DNA of 64,000 nt, taken from assembly GCF_000422925.1 (NCBI RefSeq), contig NZ_AUGZ01000005.1, positions 186,001 to 250,000 of the forward strand, in the 5' to 3' direction. Shown one piece after another: positions 7,724-16,143 of the stretch (position 1 is its first letter; each line of letters begins with the position of its first letter). The notes under the pieces are model-generated. The model had not been told where the DNA came from. It worked only from the letters and a program-made list of their open reading frames with translations, and searched no databases. The DNA comes from Paludibacterium yongneupense DSM 18731. Lineage in GTDB: Bacteria; Pseudomonadota; Gammaproteobacteria; Burkholderiales; Chromobacteriaceae. The translations under genes were made by a program, and so were the position numbers.

Positions 7724-8157
7724 AATTTAAACCCGGCCACACTCCAGGCCAGTTGCGGCGTCCTTAGCTTAAGCCAATTCACAAACAGTGGAAACGGAGC
7801 AGGGGGGAATGAACCAATATTCAGCCAGACGCCACCTGGTTAACCAGATGGCCGATTAATAGTTCACCGCTGAGGCAGACCGAGCACATGCGTAACATTA
7901 AAAGGCCAACGCACGGCGACCCGTGATGTGTTCGATCACTTTGAACGGCAGTACCTCAACCGGCAAAAAACCATCTACTGATGCTAGAGAGATTCAGTAC
8001 TTACCGTGCTGCTGAGCAATCCTGGACTAATTGTGCGATCGGACAAGGCGCACTAAGCTCATGGGTGAGCCTGGCACCGGAGGCAAGCAGGACTTATTTG
8101 TACCGGCATCAAACCCCACGTTATTGCGGGCTCTATATAACAAACGGATAAAAATAT
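7724..8157. other. Island intergenic region, nothing supported
   Basis: No open frame of useful length with a ribosome site. Composition is mixed and the segment may be decayed coding sequence. A short palindrome CTGGTTAACCAG is present near 7838. The last 40 bases before the next gene are AT-rich and could hold its promoter. Confidence 0.35.
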
Positions 8158-8769
8158 ATGACGTATAAATTTTCTATCGTGGCACTGATGTTTTCACCGA
8201 TGGTAATGGCCACTGACATCCAGCCCCCTCAGCTCAAGGTAGGCGACCGATGGGAGATGCATCGCGTCGATGGGTATGACCATTCGAAGGAGCTATGGCA
8301 TTGGACCTACCAAGTCGACAAAATAGATAATGGAATGGTTTTTTACTCCGGGAAAAATAACCATGGTGATTACAAAGCAAAATCCACTATTCAACTCAAC
8401 TGGATTTCTAAAAATAAGTTGACTGCAGGACAGGACATCAAGGTTCTACAATGGCCGCTGAGTGAAAATAAATCTTACCCGTATGAATATACAACTGAAA
8501 ATTACACCGGAACAGCTCAGGTAAAAGTTATCGAAATGACCAAAGTTGACGTACCAGCAGGCACATTCGATGCATTGAAAATTCACATCACTGGCTTCTG
8601 GGAAAATAATAGCTCGGGCCGCATTGCCCATGGAGTCTGGACAAGAGATATATGGTACTCCCCCATTGTGAAGAATATTATAAAAAGTGAATATAAAGAT
8701 TTTAATACAAAAGGTCTTTCTTTTAATTGGACAACTGAGGAGCTGGTGTCATACACACCGGCAAATTAA
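8158..8769 (+). CDS. Putative exported protein
   Basis: 203 residues with a signal peptide ending near MVMATDI. The mature protein is beta-rich and shows a pattern seen in secreted proteins of the DUF3108-like kind: LKVGDRWEMHRVDG early, then VDVPAGTFDALKIHITG and DIWYSPIVKNIIKSEY. Such proteins sit in the periplasm with unknown function. AT-rich composition fits island cargo. The family link is by general pattern only. Confidence 0.6.
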   Translation: MTYKFSIVALMFSPMVMATDIQPPQLKVGDRWEMHRVDGYDHSKELWHWTYQVDKIDNGMVFYSGKNNHGDYKAKSTIQLNWISKNKLTAGQDIKVLQWPLSENKSYPYEYTTENYTGTAQVKVIEMTKVDVPAGTFDALKIHITGFWENNSSGRIAHGVWTRDIWYSPIVKNIIKSEYKDFNTKGLSFNWTTEELVSYTPAN

Positions 8770-8815
8770 ACCGCCGACAAATCTAATACGCATTAAAAAA
8801 CACACGCCTCTCTAA

Positions 8816-9795
8816 CAGGCCGTTGAAAAATCCGCTGATATAGCCGCAACCCATTTCCAAATAACCAAAAAATGGGCTGTTTCAGTGGGCAGAATGCTTA
8901 TGAAACGGTTTTCTGCCTTGGTTTTCGGGTTGTTCGCCGGTTATCCGGCGATTTTGGGCGTAATACGCCCTATACATGCGCACGATCCGCCCCAGCAGCC
9001 GGACAGGCTTCCCATGCGGACCAGGTTATAAGTTGCAAACGCCAAAAAAGTTTGCCCGGCCAGTTTGGCTCGCAGGATGTGAGCCATGTGGCACAAGCGG
9101 CTGGCATCGCCAGCGCTTTTGCGGGCCAGTCGAGCTTCCGGATCTGTTTTGGACTGGTGGGTTTTGTTGCTTCGTTTCTCGCCCCGGAAATCGACGTCCG
9201 GGTTGCGTCCTTCTGGAGGCGAGTTGTCGTCATCCTTGCGGACAAAGCTTTTATGCGAGGCCCAAGCATCGATCAGCGTGCCATCGACACTGAAATGTTC
9301 GTCGCTTGTCAGCTTGCCCCACTCGGCGATGCTACGCACGCGAACGAAAAAGGTGCGTGCCACATCCTCGGTGAACAGGCGGTCGCGGTTTTGCGAGAAG
9401 GTGGAGTGGTCCCATACGCGAGCATCGGCGGAAAGGCCGACAAACCAGCGAAACAGCAGGTTGTAATCCAGTTGTTCGACCAGCAGCCGCTCGGAGCGGA
9501 TGGTGTAGAGCACCTGCAAAAGAGAAGCGCGCAGCAGGTGTTCTGGCGGAATAGACGGTCGGCCGACACGCGAATACAGGCCGTCGAACACGTCATCCAT
9601 CGCACCGAGCACCAGATCGACCATCTGGCGAATCTTGCGCAGTGGATGGTTCGCCGGGATGCGCTCCTCCAGCTGGACGTAGCTGAACAGGTTCGTTTGA
9701 CCGTCGTTGCGGATGCCTCTCATCGGGTGCTTCCGTGGCTCGTTGGATGTTGACGATTATACCAAATGGATGGCCGTTAGTTTTTCAACGGCCTG
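8816..9795 (-). mobile_element. IS5-family element with internal deletion
   Basis: The 980-bp element is bounded by perfect 15-bp terminal inverted repeats (CAGGCCGTTGAAAAA at 8816-8830 and its complement at 9781-9795). The flanking bases are CTAA on the left and CTAG on the right, close to the CWAR target preference of the IS5 family. The transposase inside is shorter than usual, so this copy is probably not autonomous but could be mobilised in trans. Confidence 0.85.
8941..9723 (-). pseudogene. IS5-family transposase, internally deleted
   Basis: The N-terminal 200 residues match the IS5/IS1182-like transposase with the DUF772 region (PSIPPEHLLRASLLQVLYTI, RSERLLVEQLDYNLLFRWFVGL) and the first part of the catalytic domain (SVDGTLIDAWAS). 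After CHMAHIL the sequence jumps to what is normally the extreme C-terminus (FATYNLVRMGSL). Roughly 100 residues with the remaining DDE residues seem to be missing. The frame remains open, so a short, probably inactive protein could still be made. Confidence 0.8.
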
Positions 9796-9815
9796 CTAGC
9801 GCATACCTGTCATGA

Positions 9816-10172
9816 TTAAGCTGAGGCAACCATAATCTGACCATCTTGGCTGATGGTTAGCCTAATCGTGTCTCTATTCTCATTGATTGAAAAATTCTGA
9901 ACCTTTTCAAAACACTCTTCTAGGGTCCCTACTGAGGAGTTAGGATTATTTTCTCGGGCTGAATTAAGTGCTCGCGTGATCTCGTTTGTTGCCTTGTTAA
10001 GTATGGCATTGATGGCTTCGTCTACACTACCGAAGTATGTGTAGTCTCCTCTGTCATTAACAAACACTACATCACTAGTGCCAACCACAGAATAACTGCA
10101 TCGATAACTAGGTGTCGCGCCCCTCATCAGAGAGGTGCTAAATGTAATGCATAGAATGTTACTGTTTTCCAT
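9816..10172 (-). CDS. Hypothetical island protein
   Basis: 118 residues, no recognised family. A strong ribosome site (AAGGAGGT six bases before ATG) supports expression. No signal peptide or membrane segment. The sequence looks like a small alpha/beta cytoplasmic protein: beta strands ILCITFST and VVFVNDRG, then a helix-rich middle (VDEAINAILNKATNEITRAL) and a final strand pair. It lies between the IS5 copy and another small gene on the same strand in the integrase-proximal cargo. Confidence 0.6.
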   Translation of the reverse strand: MENSNILCITFSTSLMRGATPSYRCSYSVVGTSDVVFVNDRGDYTYFGSVDEAINAILNKATNEITRALNSARENNPNSSVGTLEECFEKVQNFSINENRDTIRLTISQDGQIMVASA

Positions 10173-10240
10173 TGCTTACCTCCTTGGTTTTAAAAATTAA
10201 ATGGAAAGTTATTCACATATCAAACTGCCTTTGTGCCCGA

Positions 10241-10555
10241 CTACGCTAGGTCGGATGCATTCCCTACAACAAAGGCCTTTGTGATTTCCTGCACATCTTC
10301 AACACTAAAATCCATGTCGGTCAATGCACCCTCAAGCTCCCCATTTTCCTCAATCTCTATGGCATATTTTTCACCGGCGCGATAGTGTTGAGAGCCCACA
10401 AACTCTGGCGAGTCATCCGGCTCGTTGAGTATCATGTTATCAGGCACTGTTGACTGAACACATAACTGTCCATGAAGTTTGTTCTGAGAGATGATGACAA
10501 CTCGTTTGCCACAATTACGCTTGAAAATCACCTTCCAGTCTTTGTGCATTTCCAT
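10241..10555 (-). CDS. Hypothetical island protein
   Basis: 104 residues, no recognised family. Two in-frame ATGs lie six bases apart after TTAGGA; the second (10549) has better spacing. The protein is acidic in its second half (EIEENGELEGALTDMDFSVEDVQEI) and has no signal peptide. Same strand as the 118-residue gene 68 bases downstream, so the two may be cotranscribed. The acidity would fit an immunity or antitoxin-like protein, but nothing in the sequence proves it. Confidence 0.55.
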   Translation of the reverse strand: MEMHKDWKVIFKRNCGKRVVIISQNKLHGQLCVQSTVPDNMILNEPDDSPEFVGSQHYRAGEKYAIEIEENGELEGALTDMDFSVEDVQEITKAFVVGNASDLA

Positions 10556-10649
10556 TTTCCTAATCTGTCCATCTTGTTACGATTGTGGTGTCAATCAAAC
10601 AGGTGTGGCAGGATTCGCCACTACTTGTGTAATGGGAAATATAAATCGT

Positions 10650-10886
10650 TTAAATAAATATTTTTTGTGGCCCATTAATGTTGTCTGTCTGCCAATTTTT
10701 TTTGATGCCATCAAGGCCAATTGGAACGTAACAAGCCAAGTCGGTTTGATGCCATCCATCGAAACCTAAAAAAGAGAATGATAAGTCATCAATACTCACG
10801 GCTGCTTCAATGGCAAACCACTCAGAGGGGTTACCTCTTATTTTCCGACTATTAAGCTTCCAACAATCTTTTTTCGGTATAGCCAT
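10650..10886 (-). CDS. Hypothetical protein next to truncated integrase
   Basis: 78 residues starting inside the end of the broken integrase frame. No ribosome site is visible. The protein-like middle (FAIEAAVSIDDLSFSFLGFDGWHQTDLACYVPIGL) suggests a beta-rich domain, possibly the C-terminal part of a larger protein joined to the integrase by deletion. I cannot name the family. It could be a fragment rather than a working gene. Confidence 0.4.
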   Translation of the reverse strand: MAIPKKDCWKLNSRKIRGNPSEWFAIEAAVSIDDLSFSFLGFDGWHQTDLACYVPIGLDGIKKNWQTDNINGPQKIFI

Positions 10887-11623
10887 AACCAGCTAAGCGG
10901 GAAGCTTTCGACCAAGGGATCAAACGCGGGTCGCTTGCTTGCAGTGAATAGGGACAACACCCCATTAACATTGCTTGCTGCTCTTTTGATAGTTGTAATA
11001 GCTCGGTATTCATGCTCAGTCTTCTCTGTCCATTCGTTGCTCGCCATCTTCGCTGATACTACGCATTCGACCGCTTCTGACAACGGCATGGATGGTTTCG
11101 TCTGTTGCCGGGTGGCGATCTCAGCGATGGTCTGTGCATTGTATATGGCCATTGAAGCAACGGCGTTGGCATGGCTGGTGCGCTGGCGGTCAATCTCGCT
11201 CATTTGCTCGGTCTGTAGTCGGGCTACATCGGCTGCACGCGCGGTTTTTCCCGCGTTCACCCTGCGTTGCGCATCAACCAGCAAATCGTCGCGCTCTTCT
11301 TGCAGTTCGGCAACTCTGAGACTTTGCCGTGCCTCTTTCAGTCCCTGCTTCAGGTTGCGCTGGAATTCAATGGCTTCAGCTTTCGGTTTTGCGCTGCTGT
11401 GTTCTGAGTCGGTCATGCAGGATTCTCTGAATCGACGGATGATGTCGCCGGTTACGATAGACAGTGAGGCCGCCAGTCGGGCGGCAAGCGCACCAATCTC
11501 GGTGTGCAAAGAGAAGTAAATCTCTCTGGTCGGGAATAAGTGCTGTAGATCCGCCGGTATTGGCTGGCGGAAGTAAAACACGTTACCACGGCGGAAGTGG
11601 TGAGCGGGCGCTTTGCGTACCAT
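10838..11623 (-). pseudogene. Truncated phage-type integrase
   Basis: The start at 11623 (MVRKAPAHHF) has GAGG upstream; an extension to 11668 is unsupported. Residues 8-50 match the N-terminal arm domain found in tyrosine recombinases of this kind (RRGNVFYFRQPIPADLQHLF). The following helices belong to the core-binding region. The frame ends at about 261 residues, before the catalytic domain with the R-H-R-Y residues, which is absent. Position directly next to the ssrA 3' end, reading away from it, is typical for the island integrase. It must be inactive. Confidence 0.8.
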
Positions 11624-11720
11624 GCTGGCCTCGATATGTGGCAGGCAGATGTAGCAGCAGGCAAACAAAAAGCCAGTAAATCAGCGGAAAACCGCGTCAT
11701 TACTGGCTCTTAGACTTGTC

Positions 11721-11732
11721 GTGGTGGAGGCG
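11721..11732. repeat. attR-like site at tmRNA 3' end
   Basis: GTGGTGGAGGCG, complementary to the CGCCTCCACCA terminus of tmRNA on the minus strand. It is the direct-repeat partner of 6910-6921. Confidence 0.7.
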
Positions 11733-12085
11733 GCGGGAATCGAACCCGCGTCCGAAAGTCCTCTACAGTGAGTTCTACATACTTAGCCGCGTCTATTTAA
11801 GTTTTAACCACGACCACGCCGACTGGCAGGCTTGGGAGAGGCGAGCCGCCTTGGTTTTAACTCCGAGTCAAGCGACCCGACTCGAAGCGAGCTGATGTAA
11901 AATGACACTGCGGGAGTTGCCTCCACGGCCCATCAGCGAACCGCTGCAGTGTCTAACCGCGATTAAGCGGCTAGAGCGTAAGTTTCGTCGTTTGCGACTA
12001 AAGAAATTCAGCGTTTTACGGGGTAACTGAAATCCCGGTATGCCCTCATCTGCTTCGCAACCCCCGTCGAAACCAGGTCGCCCCC
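11722..12085 (-). ncRNA. ssrA: tmRNA (ssrA)
   Basis: A complete single-piece tmRNA of about 364 bases. The 5' end begins GGGGGCGACCTGG and the 3' end is CCGCCTCCACCA with a TTCGATTCC T-loop. The two ends pair to make the alanine tRNA-like domain. The tag frame (stop at 11963-11965) encodes ANDETYALAA. tmRNA with SmpB rescues stalled ribosomes and marks the nascent protein for degradation. Its 3' end serves as the attachment site of the island. Confidence 0.97.
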
Positions 12086-12164
12086 AGATTTAGACAGTCA
12101 GTATACCGCTAAACGCCCCGTTCCGCCAGTGTTTGCGGCAGTCGGCAGCGCGATGGCGCGGGCT

Positions 12165-13115
12165 TCAATGGCCGCGAAATGTCTTGCGCCAAGCCGAGGG
12201 TGAGACCCGGAAGGCCTTGCCGAAGTGCAGCCGAAACGAAGCGCCCGACCCGAAACCGGCCAGCGATGCGATCGCGTCTATACTCTGGTCCGTCGTCTCC
12301 AGCAGACGCTGGCACAGCGCCAGCCGTTCGCCCAGCAGCCAGGCGCCGACGGTGCCCCCGGTCAGCAAGCGAAAGCGACGGGTAAAGGTGCGCCGGCTTA
12401 GCAGCGACTTGCTCGCCAGACTATCCAGAGTGTGGGGTTCGCCCAGGTTGGCCCGCACCCAATCGAGCAGCCCGGCCAGGCGCGAATCGCGCGGCGTGAC
12501 GGGCAGCGCTTGTTCGATATACTGCGCCTGTCCTCCCTGTCGGTACGGTGGCATGACCAGGCGACGCGCGACACGATTGGCCTCTTCCGCTCCGCAATAC
12601 TGTCGCAACAGGTGCAGACAGCAGTCGATGCCGGCCGAGGTGCCGGCCGAGGTCAACACAGCGCCATCCTCGACATAGAGCACATCCGCATCCAGCTGCA
12701 CGGCAGGGTAAAGGCTGCGAAATTGCGGCGCCCAGGCCCAGTGCGTGGTCGCGCGTTTGCCGTCGAGCAAGCCCGCCTCGGCGAGCACAAAAGCCCCCAG
12801 GCACAAACCGACCATGCGGGCGCCGCGGGCGGCGGCGGCGGCCAATGCGTCAAGCAATGGCGCAGGCGGAGGAACGAGCGGGTCGTGCCAGCTCGGCACG
12901 ATAACGATGTCGGCATCGCACAGGGCATCCAGGCCGCGTTCGACCGTAATGCCGAACCCCACCGACGTCATCAACGCCCCCGCCTCGACGGCGCAGACAC
13001 TGAGTCGGAACGGGCTCGTCCCAGGTCGCGATTCTCCGAAAATCAAACACGGCACAGACAGGTGAAACGGACTGATGCGGTCGAAAGCGAGCACGGCAAC
13101 CACGGGGGCCGGCAT
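12165..13115 (-). CDS. GlxA-type AraC family transcriptional regulator
   Basis: 316 residues. The N-terminal DJ-1/PfpI-like domain (about 1-180) includes the nucleophile-elbow-like VGLCLGAFVLAEAGLL and the TSAGTSAGIDCCLHLL motif typical of FtrA/GlxA regulators. The C-terminal two HTH motifs (about 215-310) include LASKSLLSRRTFTRRFR and IASLAGFGSGASFRLHF. GAAGAAAGG lies before the start. It is divergent from an isochorismatase-like gene 122 bases away, the likely target. The effector is unknown. Confidence 0.9.
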   Translation of the reverse strand: MPAPVVAVLAFDRISPFHLSVPCLIFGESRPGTSPFRLSVCAVEAGALMTSVGFGITVERGLDALCDADIVIVPSWHDPLVPPPAPLLDALAAAAARGARMVGLCLGAFVLAEAGLLDGKRATTHWAWAPQFRSLYPAVQLDADVLYVEDGAVLTSAGTSAGIDCCLHLLRQYCGAEEANRVARRLVMPPYRQGGQAQYIEQALPVTPRDSRLAGLLDWVRANLGEPHTLDSLASKSLLSRRTFTRRFRLLTGGTVGAWLLGERLALCQRLLETTDQSIDAIASLAGFGSGASFRLHFGKAFRVSPSAWRKTFRGH

Positions 13116-13237
13116 GGCAACCTTTCTTCTTTGTCCTGCAGATTGGCCCGATATTAGCGTAGTTTGTCATTCGGGTCACTCACGCGCCCGTGCGGGAACG
13201 TTCGATACTGTCAGCACCGACCACCGAGGTGTCCACC

Positions 13238-13864
13238 ATGCACCAACCCCCAAAGCGCGCCCTGATCGTCATCGATGTCCAGAACGAATACGTGACCGGC
13301 AATCTGCGAATCGAATACCCCGATGTCCATTCGTCACTGGCCAATATCGCAAGCGCCATGGATAGCGCCCGTGCCGCGGGCATTCCCGTCGTCGTCGTGC
13401 AACATCTGGCCGCGGCCGACTCCCCCCTGTTCGCACGTGGCAGCCACAACGCCGAGCTCCACCCGCTGATACGCGATCGGCCTCACACGCTCAGGATCGA
13501 AAAAACGATGGCCAGCGCCCTGACTGGAACGGGCCTCGGTCAGTGGCTGCGCGAACGTGACATCGATACCTTGAGCGTGGTCGGCTATATGACACACAAC
13601 TGCGATGATGCAACGGTCCGCCAGGCGAGCCACGAAGGGTGGAGAGTCGAACTACTGCATGATGCGGCCGGATCGCCTCCATACCGCAACGCGCTGGGCG
13701 AGGCCACGGCAGAGGAGATCCACCGCGTGTTCACCGTCGTCATGCATACCGGTTTCGCCGCAGTGGTTTCGACTGAACAATGGCAGGCCGCAGTAAAGTC
13801 GGGAAGCGCCCTGGCTGCCGATTCCATTTATGAATCGAATCAGCGCGCACTGGCCGCGCGCTGA
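13238..13864 (+). CDS. Isochorismatase-like cysteine hydrolase
   Basis: 208 residues. The catalytic triad of the family is visible: Asp in ALIVIDVQNEY, Lys in RIEKTMASAL and Cys in MTHNCDDATVRQA. Members hydrolyse amides or isochorismate-type ethers; the substrate is not predictable. The start is chosen at the ATG after CGAGGTGTCC. The divergent GlxA-type regulator probably controls it. Confidence 0.9.
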   Translation: MHQPPKRALIVIDVQNEYVTGNLRIEYPDVHSSLANIASAMDSARAAGIPVVVVQHLAAADSPLFARGSHNAELHPLIRDRPHTLRIEKTMASALTGTGLGQWLRERDIDTLSVVGYMTHNCDDATVRQASHEGWRVELLHDAAGSPPYRNALGEATAEEIHRVFTVVMHTGFAAVVSTEQWQAAVKSGSALAADSIYESNQRALAAR

Positions 13865-13956
13865 GATCGCAGGGACAGCGGGTCCGCCGTGGCGCGTATT
13901 GTAATGACATCGACCGATGGCGGTGGCAAGATAATGACATACCAAATGGAGATGTC

Positions 13957-14256
13957 ATGAAACTTGCCGCCCTCGCGCTTCTCGGCGCGCTTGTCTTGCC
14001 GCCGGCCCTGGCCAGCTCGCCCACTCCCTCCCCCGATTCCACGCAGTTGATCGAACAGGGGAGCTATATCAATGCCGACGGCACAAGCGTACACCGGCCT
14101 GCACACACCCGGTCGGGGCGGGCGCCGGCCGGTGCCAGCGCCCGATGCCGGGACGGTTCTTACAGTTTCAGCAAACATCGCAGCGGTACCTGTTCGCGCC
14201 ATGGCGGCGTCGCTCTATGGCTCGATTCGGCACGACGCCCTGCCCCGCAGCAGTAA
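13957..14256 (+). CDS. Secreted DUF3761 domain protein
   Basis: 99 residues with a clear signal peptide (1-19, ending PALASS). The mature part carries the DUF3761 pattern: YINADGTSVHRP, then AGASARCRDGSYSFSKHRSGTCSRHGGVALWL. The two Cys probably form a disulfide. Function unknown; members are small exported proteins in proteobacteria. GGAGATG precedes the start. The next gene follows after nine bases, so the two may be cotranscribed. Confidence 0.85.
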   Translation: MKLAALALLGALVLPPALASSPTPSPDSTQLIEQGSYINADGTSVHRPAHTRSGRAPAGASARCRDGSYSFSKHRSGTCSRHGGVALWLDSARRPAPQQ

Positions 14257-14265
14257 AGGACGCCC

Positions 14266-14823
14266 ATGCGCTTTGTCGATGGATTTCATCAGCCGGTCGA
14301 GGAGAGCTATGAGCTGATCCGTTCGGTCTATCGTGCCAGCGACGGCTTCGTCGCCACGATAGACGAAATGTTTCCCGACCAGGCCGCTTTCGCCCGCCAT
14401 CTGACTGAGCTGGCCGCCTTGCCGGGCGCAGTGTTTCTGCTGGCCCGCGACGATGCGGCAGCCGGCGGCTATCTGTTTGTCAAGCCTCGCCCCTGGCAGC
14501 GCCTGGCCCATACGGCCGATCTGAACATGGGTGTCGCGCCGGGCTGGCAAGGCCGCGGAGTCGGCCACGGCTTGCTGCTGAACGCACAGGAACGCATGAC
14601 GAAGGAGGGGGTGCTGGAGATTATCTATTTGATGGTGCGCGCCGATAATCATGCCGCGCGGCATCTCTACGAAAAGGTCGGGTTTGCGCATCAGGCCCTG
14701 CTGCGGCGGGACACGAAAGTCGGAGCCGACTATTTCGACGGCATCCTGATGTCGCGCCCGGTCCGCGCGGCGGCGCCCGAAACGGAGACCGGCATGCGCC
14801 GTGCGAAAGGGGCGCCATGCTGA
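14266..14823 (+). CDS. GNAT family N-acetyltransferase
   Basis: 185 residues of the GNAT fold. The acetyl-CoA binding motif A is seen as LNMGVAPGWQGRGVGHGLLL (about 86-105), followed by a strand IIYLMVRADNHAARHLYEKVGF typical of motif B. AAAGGA precedes the start. The substrate could be a small molecule or a protein N-terminus and cannot be told. Its end overlaps the start of the next gene. Confidence 0.9.
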   Translation: MRFVDGFHQPVEESYELIRSVYRASDGFVATIDEMFPDQAAFARHLTELAALPGAVFLLARDDAAAGGYLFVKPRPWQRLAHTADLNMGVAPGWQGRGVGHGLLLNAQERMTKEGVLEIIYLMVRADNHAARHLYEKVGFAHQALLRRDTKVGADYFDGILMSRPVRAAAPETETGMRRAKGAPC

Positions 14824-15509
14824 TCGACACGCTGCTGCCAGATTTCCAGTTTCGCGAAAGACATCAGCTGCTGCTGGAGGCCGTGCCGGGCTCGCTTATC
14901 GATGCGGCCCTGCAGCCGGACAGCACGGCCGATGCCTGGATACGCGCTTTCATCCGGCTACGTGAATGGCCTGCCCGGCTGGGCCTGGGTGGCGGCCTCG
15001 GCCAGCGCCACCCGTTCGGGATCGATAATTTTACCCTGTTGGCGCGCGATGGCGAGCGCGAGGTCGTGCTCGGTCTGGCGGGCCGTTTCTGGCAGCTCGA
15101 CTATGGTTTGCTGCCCGTCCCCGATGCCGCCGCCTTCGCCCAACTGAATCAGGCCGGCATCGCCAGACTCGTCCTGAATTTCAGCGTGACCCCGGTCCCC
15201 GGTGGGCGCATTTGTCTGGCAAGCGAAACCAGAGTCTGCTGCAACTCGCGCTCGGCCTATATCCGCTTTCTGCCCTACTGGATCTTGATCCGCCCGGTCA
15301 GCGGGCTTATCCGGCGCCGCCTGCTCGCGCGCATCCGCGACTCAGCCGCGCCAGACGCCACGCACATAGGGCACGTCGTGGCCGGCGAGATGCAGCGCGA
15401 TGCGGGTCATGATGTCCTGCCCGGGGGCGCGCACGCCAAACTGCCAGTTCAGAACCAGCCCGAAGGCGACGGCCATGACGACGGCGCCGAAACGGCTGTT
15501 TCGCCGTAG
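14817..15509 (+). CDS. Conserved hypothetical protein (DUF2867-like)
   Basis: 230 residues as read to the first stop. The first 170 residues look like a known hypothetical family: FTLLARDGEREVVLGLAGRFW, then LNFSVTPVPGGRICLASETRV, and YWILIRPVSGLIRRRLL. The last 55 residues are the reverse of the PAP2 gene and look non-native, so the original stop has probably been lost. Function unknown. It overlaps the acetyltransferase gene by seven bases. Confidence 0.7.
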   Translation: MLIDTLLPDFQFRERHQLLLEAVPGSLIDAALQPDSTADAWIRAFIRLREWPARLGLGGGLGQRHPFGIDNFTLLARDGEREVVLGLAGRFWQLDYGLLPVPDAAAFAQLNQAGIARLVLNFSVTPVPGGRICLASETRVCCNSRSAYIRFLPYWILIRPVSGLIRRRLLARIRDSAAPDATHIGHVVAGEMQRDAGHDVLPGGAHAKLPVQNQPEGDGHDDGAETAVSP

Positions 15510-15944
15510 CGGGATCCGCCAAGCGAACAGCAGGCTGACAACGGCGCCGACGCAAAAACCGGCGACGACTTCGGAGAGCGAGTGCACGTGGACCATCAGA
15601 CGAGAATAGCCGATCAGGGCACCGCACAGCAGGCCTAAGGCCAGGCCGCAATACCGCGTGCGCGGCGCTAACGCACTCAGACCGAGAAAGAACACGACAG
15701 GCAGCACGCTGCTAGCGAGCATCGTATGCCCGCTGATGCCGGTAAAATCCAGCCTCTGGCTGCCGTAGCCCCAGCCGATAAACAGGATCTTGCTGCTCGC
15801 GACGAGAAGACCGCCGAGCCCGAACAAGGCGATCCAGCGCCCTGCCCGCGACCACTCGCGATTACACAGCAGCCAGACGACGATCAGGCAAGCTGCCGGA
15901 ACCATGACGGACAAATCGCCCAAATTGGTAAAATACGCCCACAT
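15342..15944 (-). CDS. PAP2 family membrane phosphatase
   Basis: 200 residues, start at ATG after AGGAG; an upstream ATG is less likely. Several membrane segments (about 10-30, 37-55, 70-85, 93-112, 115-135, 150-170). The phosphatase motifs are partly present: SGHT (ISGHTMLASS) and SRLMVHVHSLSE. The usual final Asp is Glu, and the first K-x6-RP motif is degenerate. Likely acts on lipid phosphates such as undecaprenyl or phosphatidic acid. Its 3' end overlaps the convergent gene by 168 bases. Confidence 0.8.
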   Translation of the reverse strand: MWAYFTNLGDLSVMVPAACLIVVWLLCNREWSRAGRWIALFGLGGLLVASSKILFIGWGYGSQRLDFTGISGHTMLASSVLPVVFFLGLSALAPRTRYCGLALGLLCGALIGYSRLMVHVHSLSEVVAGFCVGAVVSLLFAWRIPLRRNSRFGAVVMAVAFGLVLNWQFGVRAPGQDIMTRIALHLAGHDVPYVRGVWRG

Positions 15945-16143
15945 CTCAACAGCTACTCCTGCACGGGGCCGGCTACGCACGCTCTGGCGGGCCGGTCGAC
16001 ATTCGGGCTCCCGTCCGTTTCGGGACGAAAGAACGGCCGCGGCGATCGGCTGCGGCCCGGTTCTTGATTATAAATAAAAATCATAAAAAAACACCAGGAC
16101 ACACTGGCCAATTCTTATCAATGACGCATCGCCGCCAGCCCAC

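Larger units (their letters stand above)
6910..11732. mobile_element. ssrA-integrated genomic island, decayed
   Basis: About 4.8 kb bounded by 12-bp direct repeats of the tmRNA 3' end, with an integrase gene remnant directly beside ssrA. Much of the inside is AT-rich, unlike the core genes. Cargo: a lipoprotein, an exported protein, an IS5-family element and three small unknown genes. The integrase lacks its catalytic domain, so the island is probably fixed. This is the classical layout of tmRNA-targeted elements. Confidence 0.75.

Noticed and set aside
8872-9753. Long plus-strand frame of 293 codons
   Set aside because: It is the exact antisense of the IS5-family transposase.
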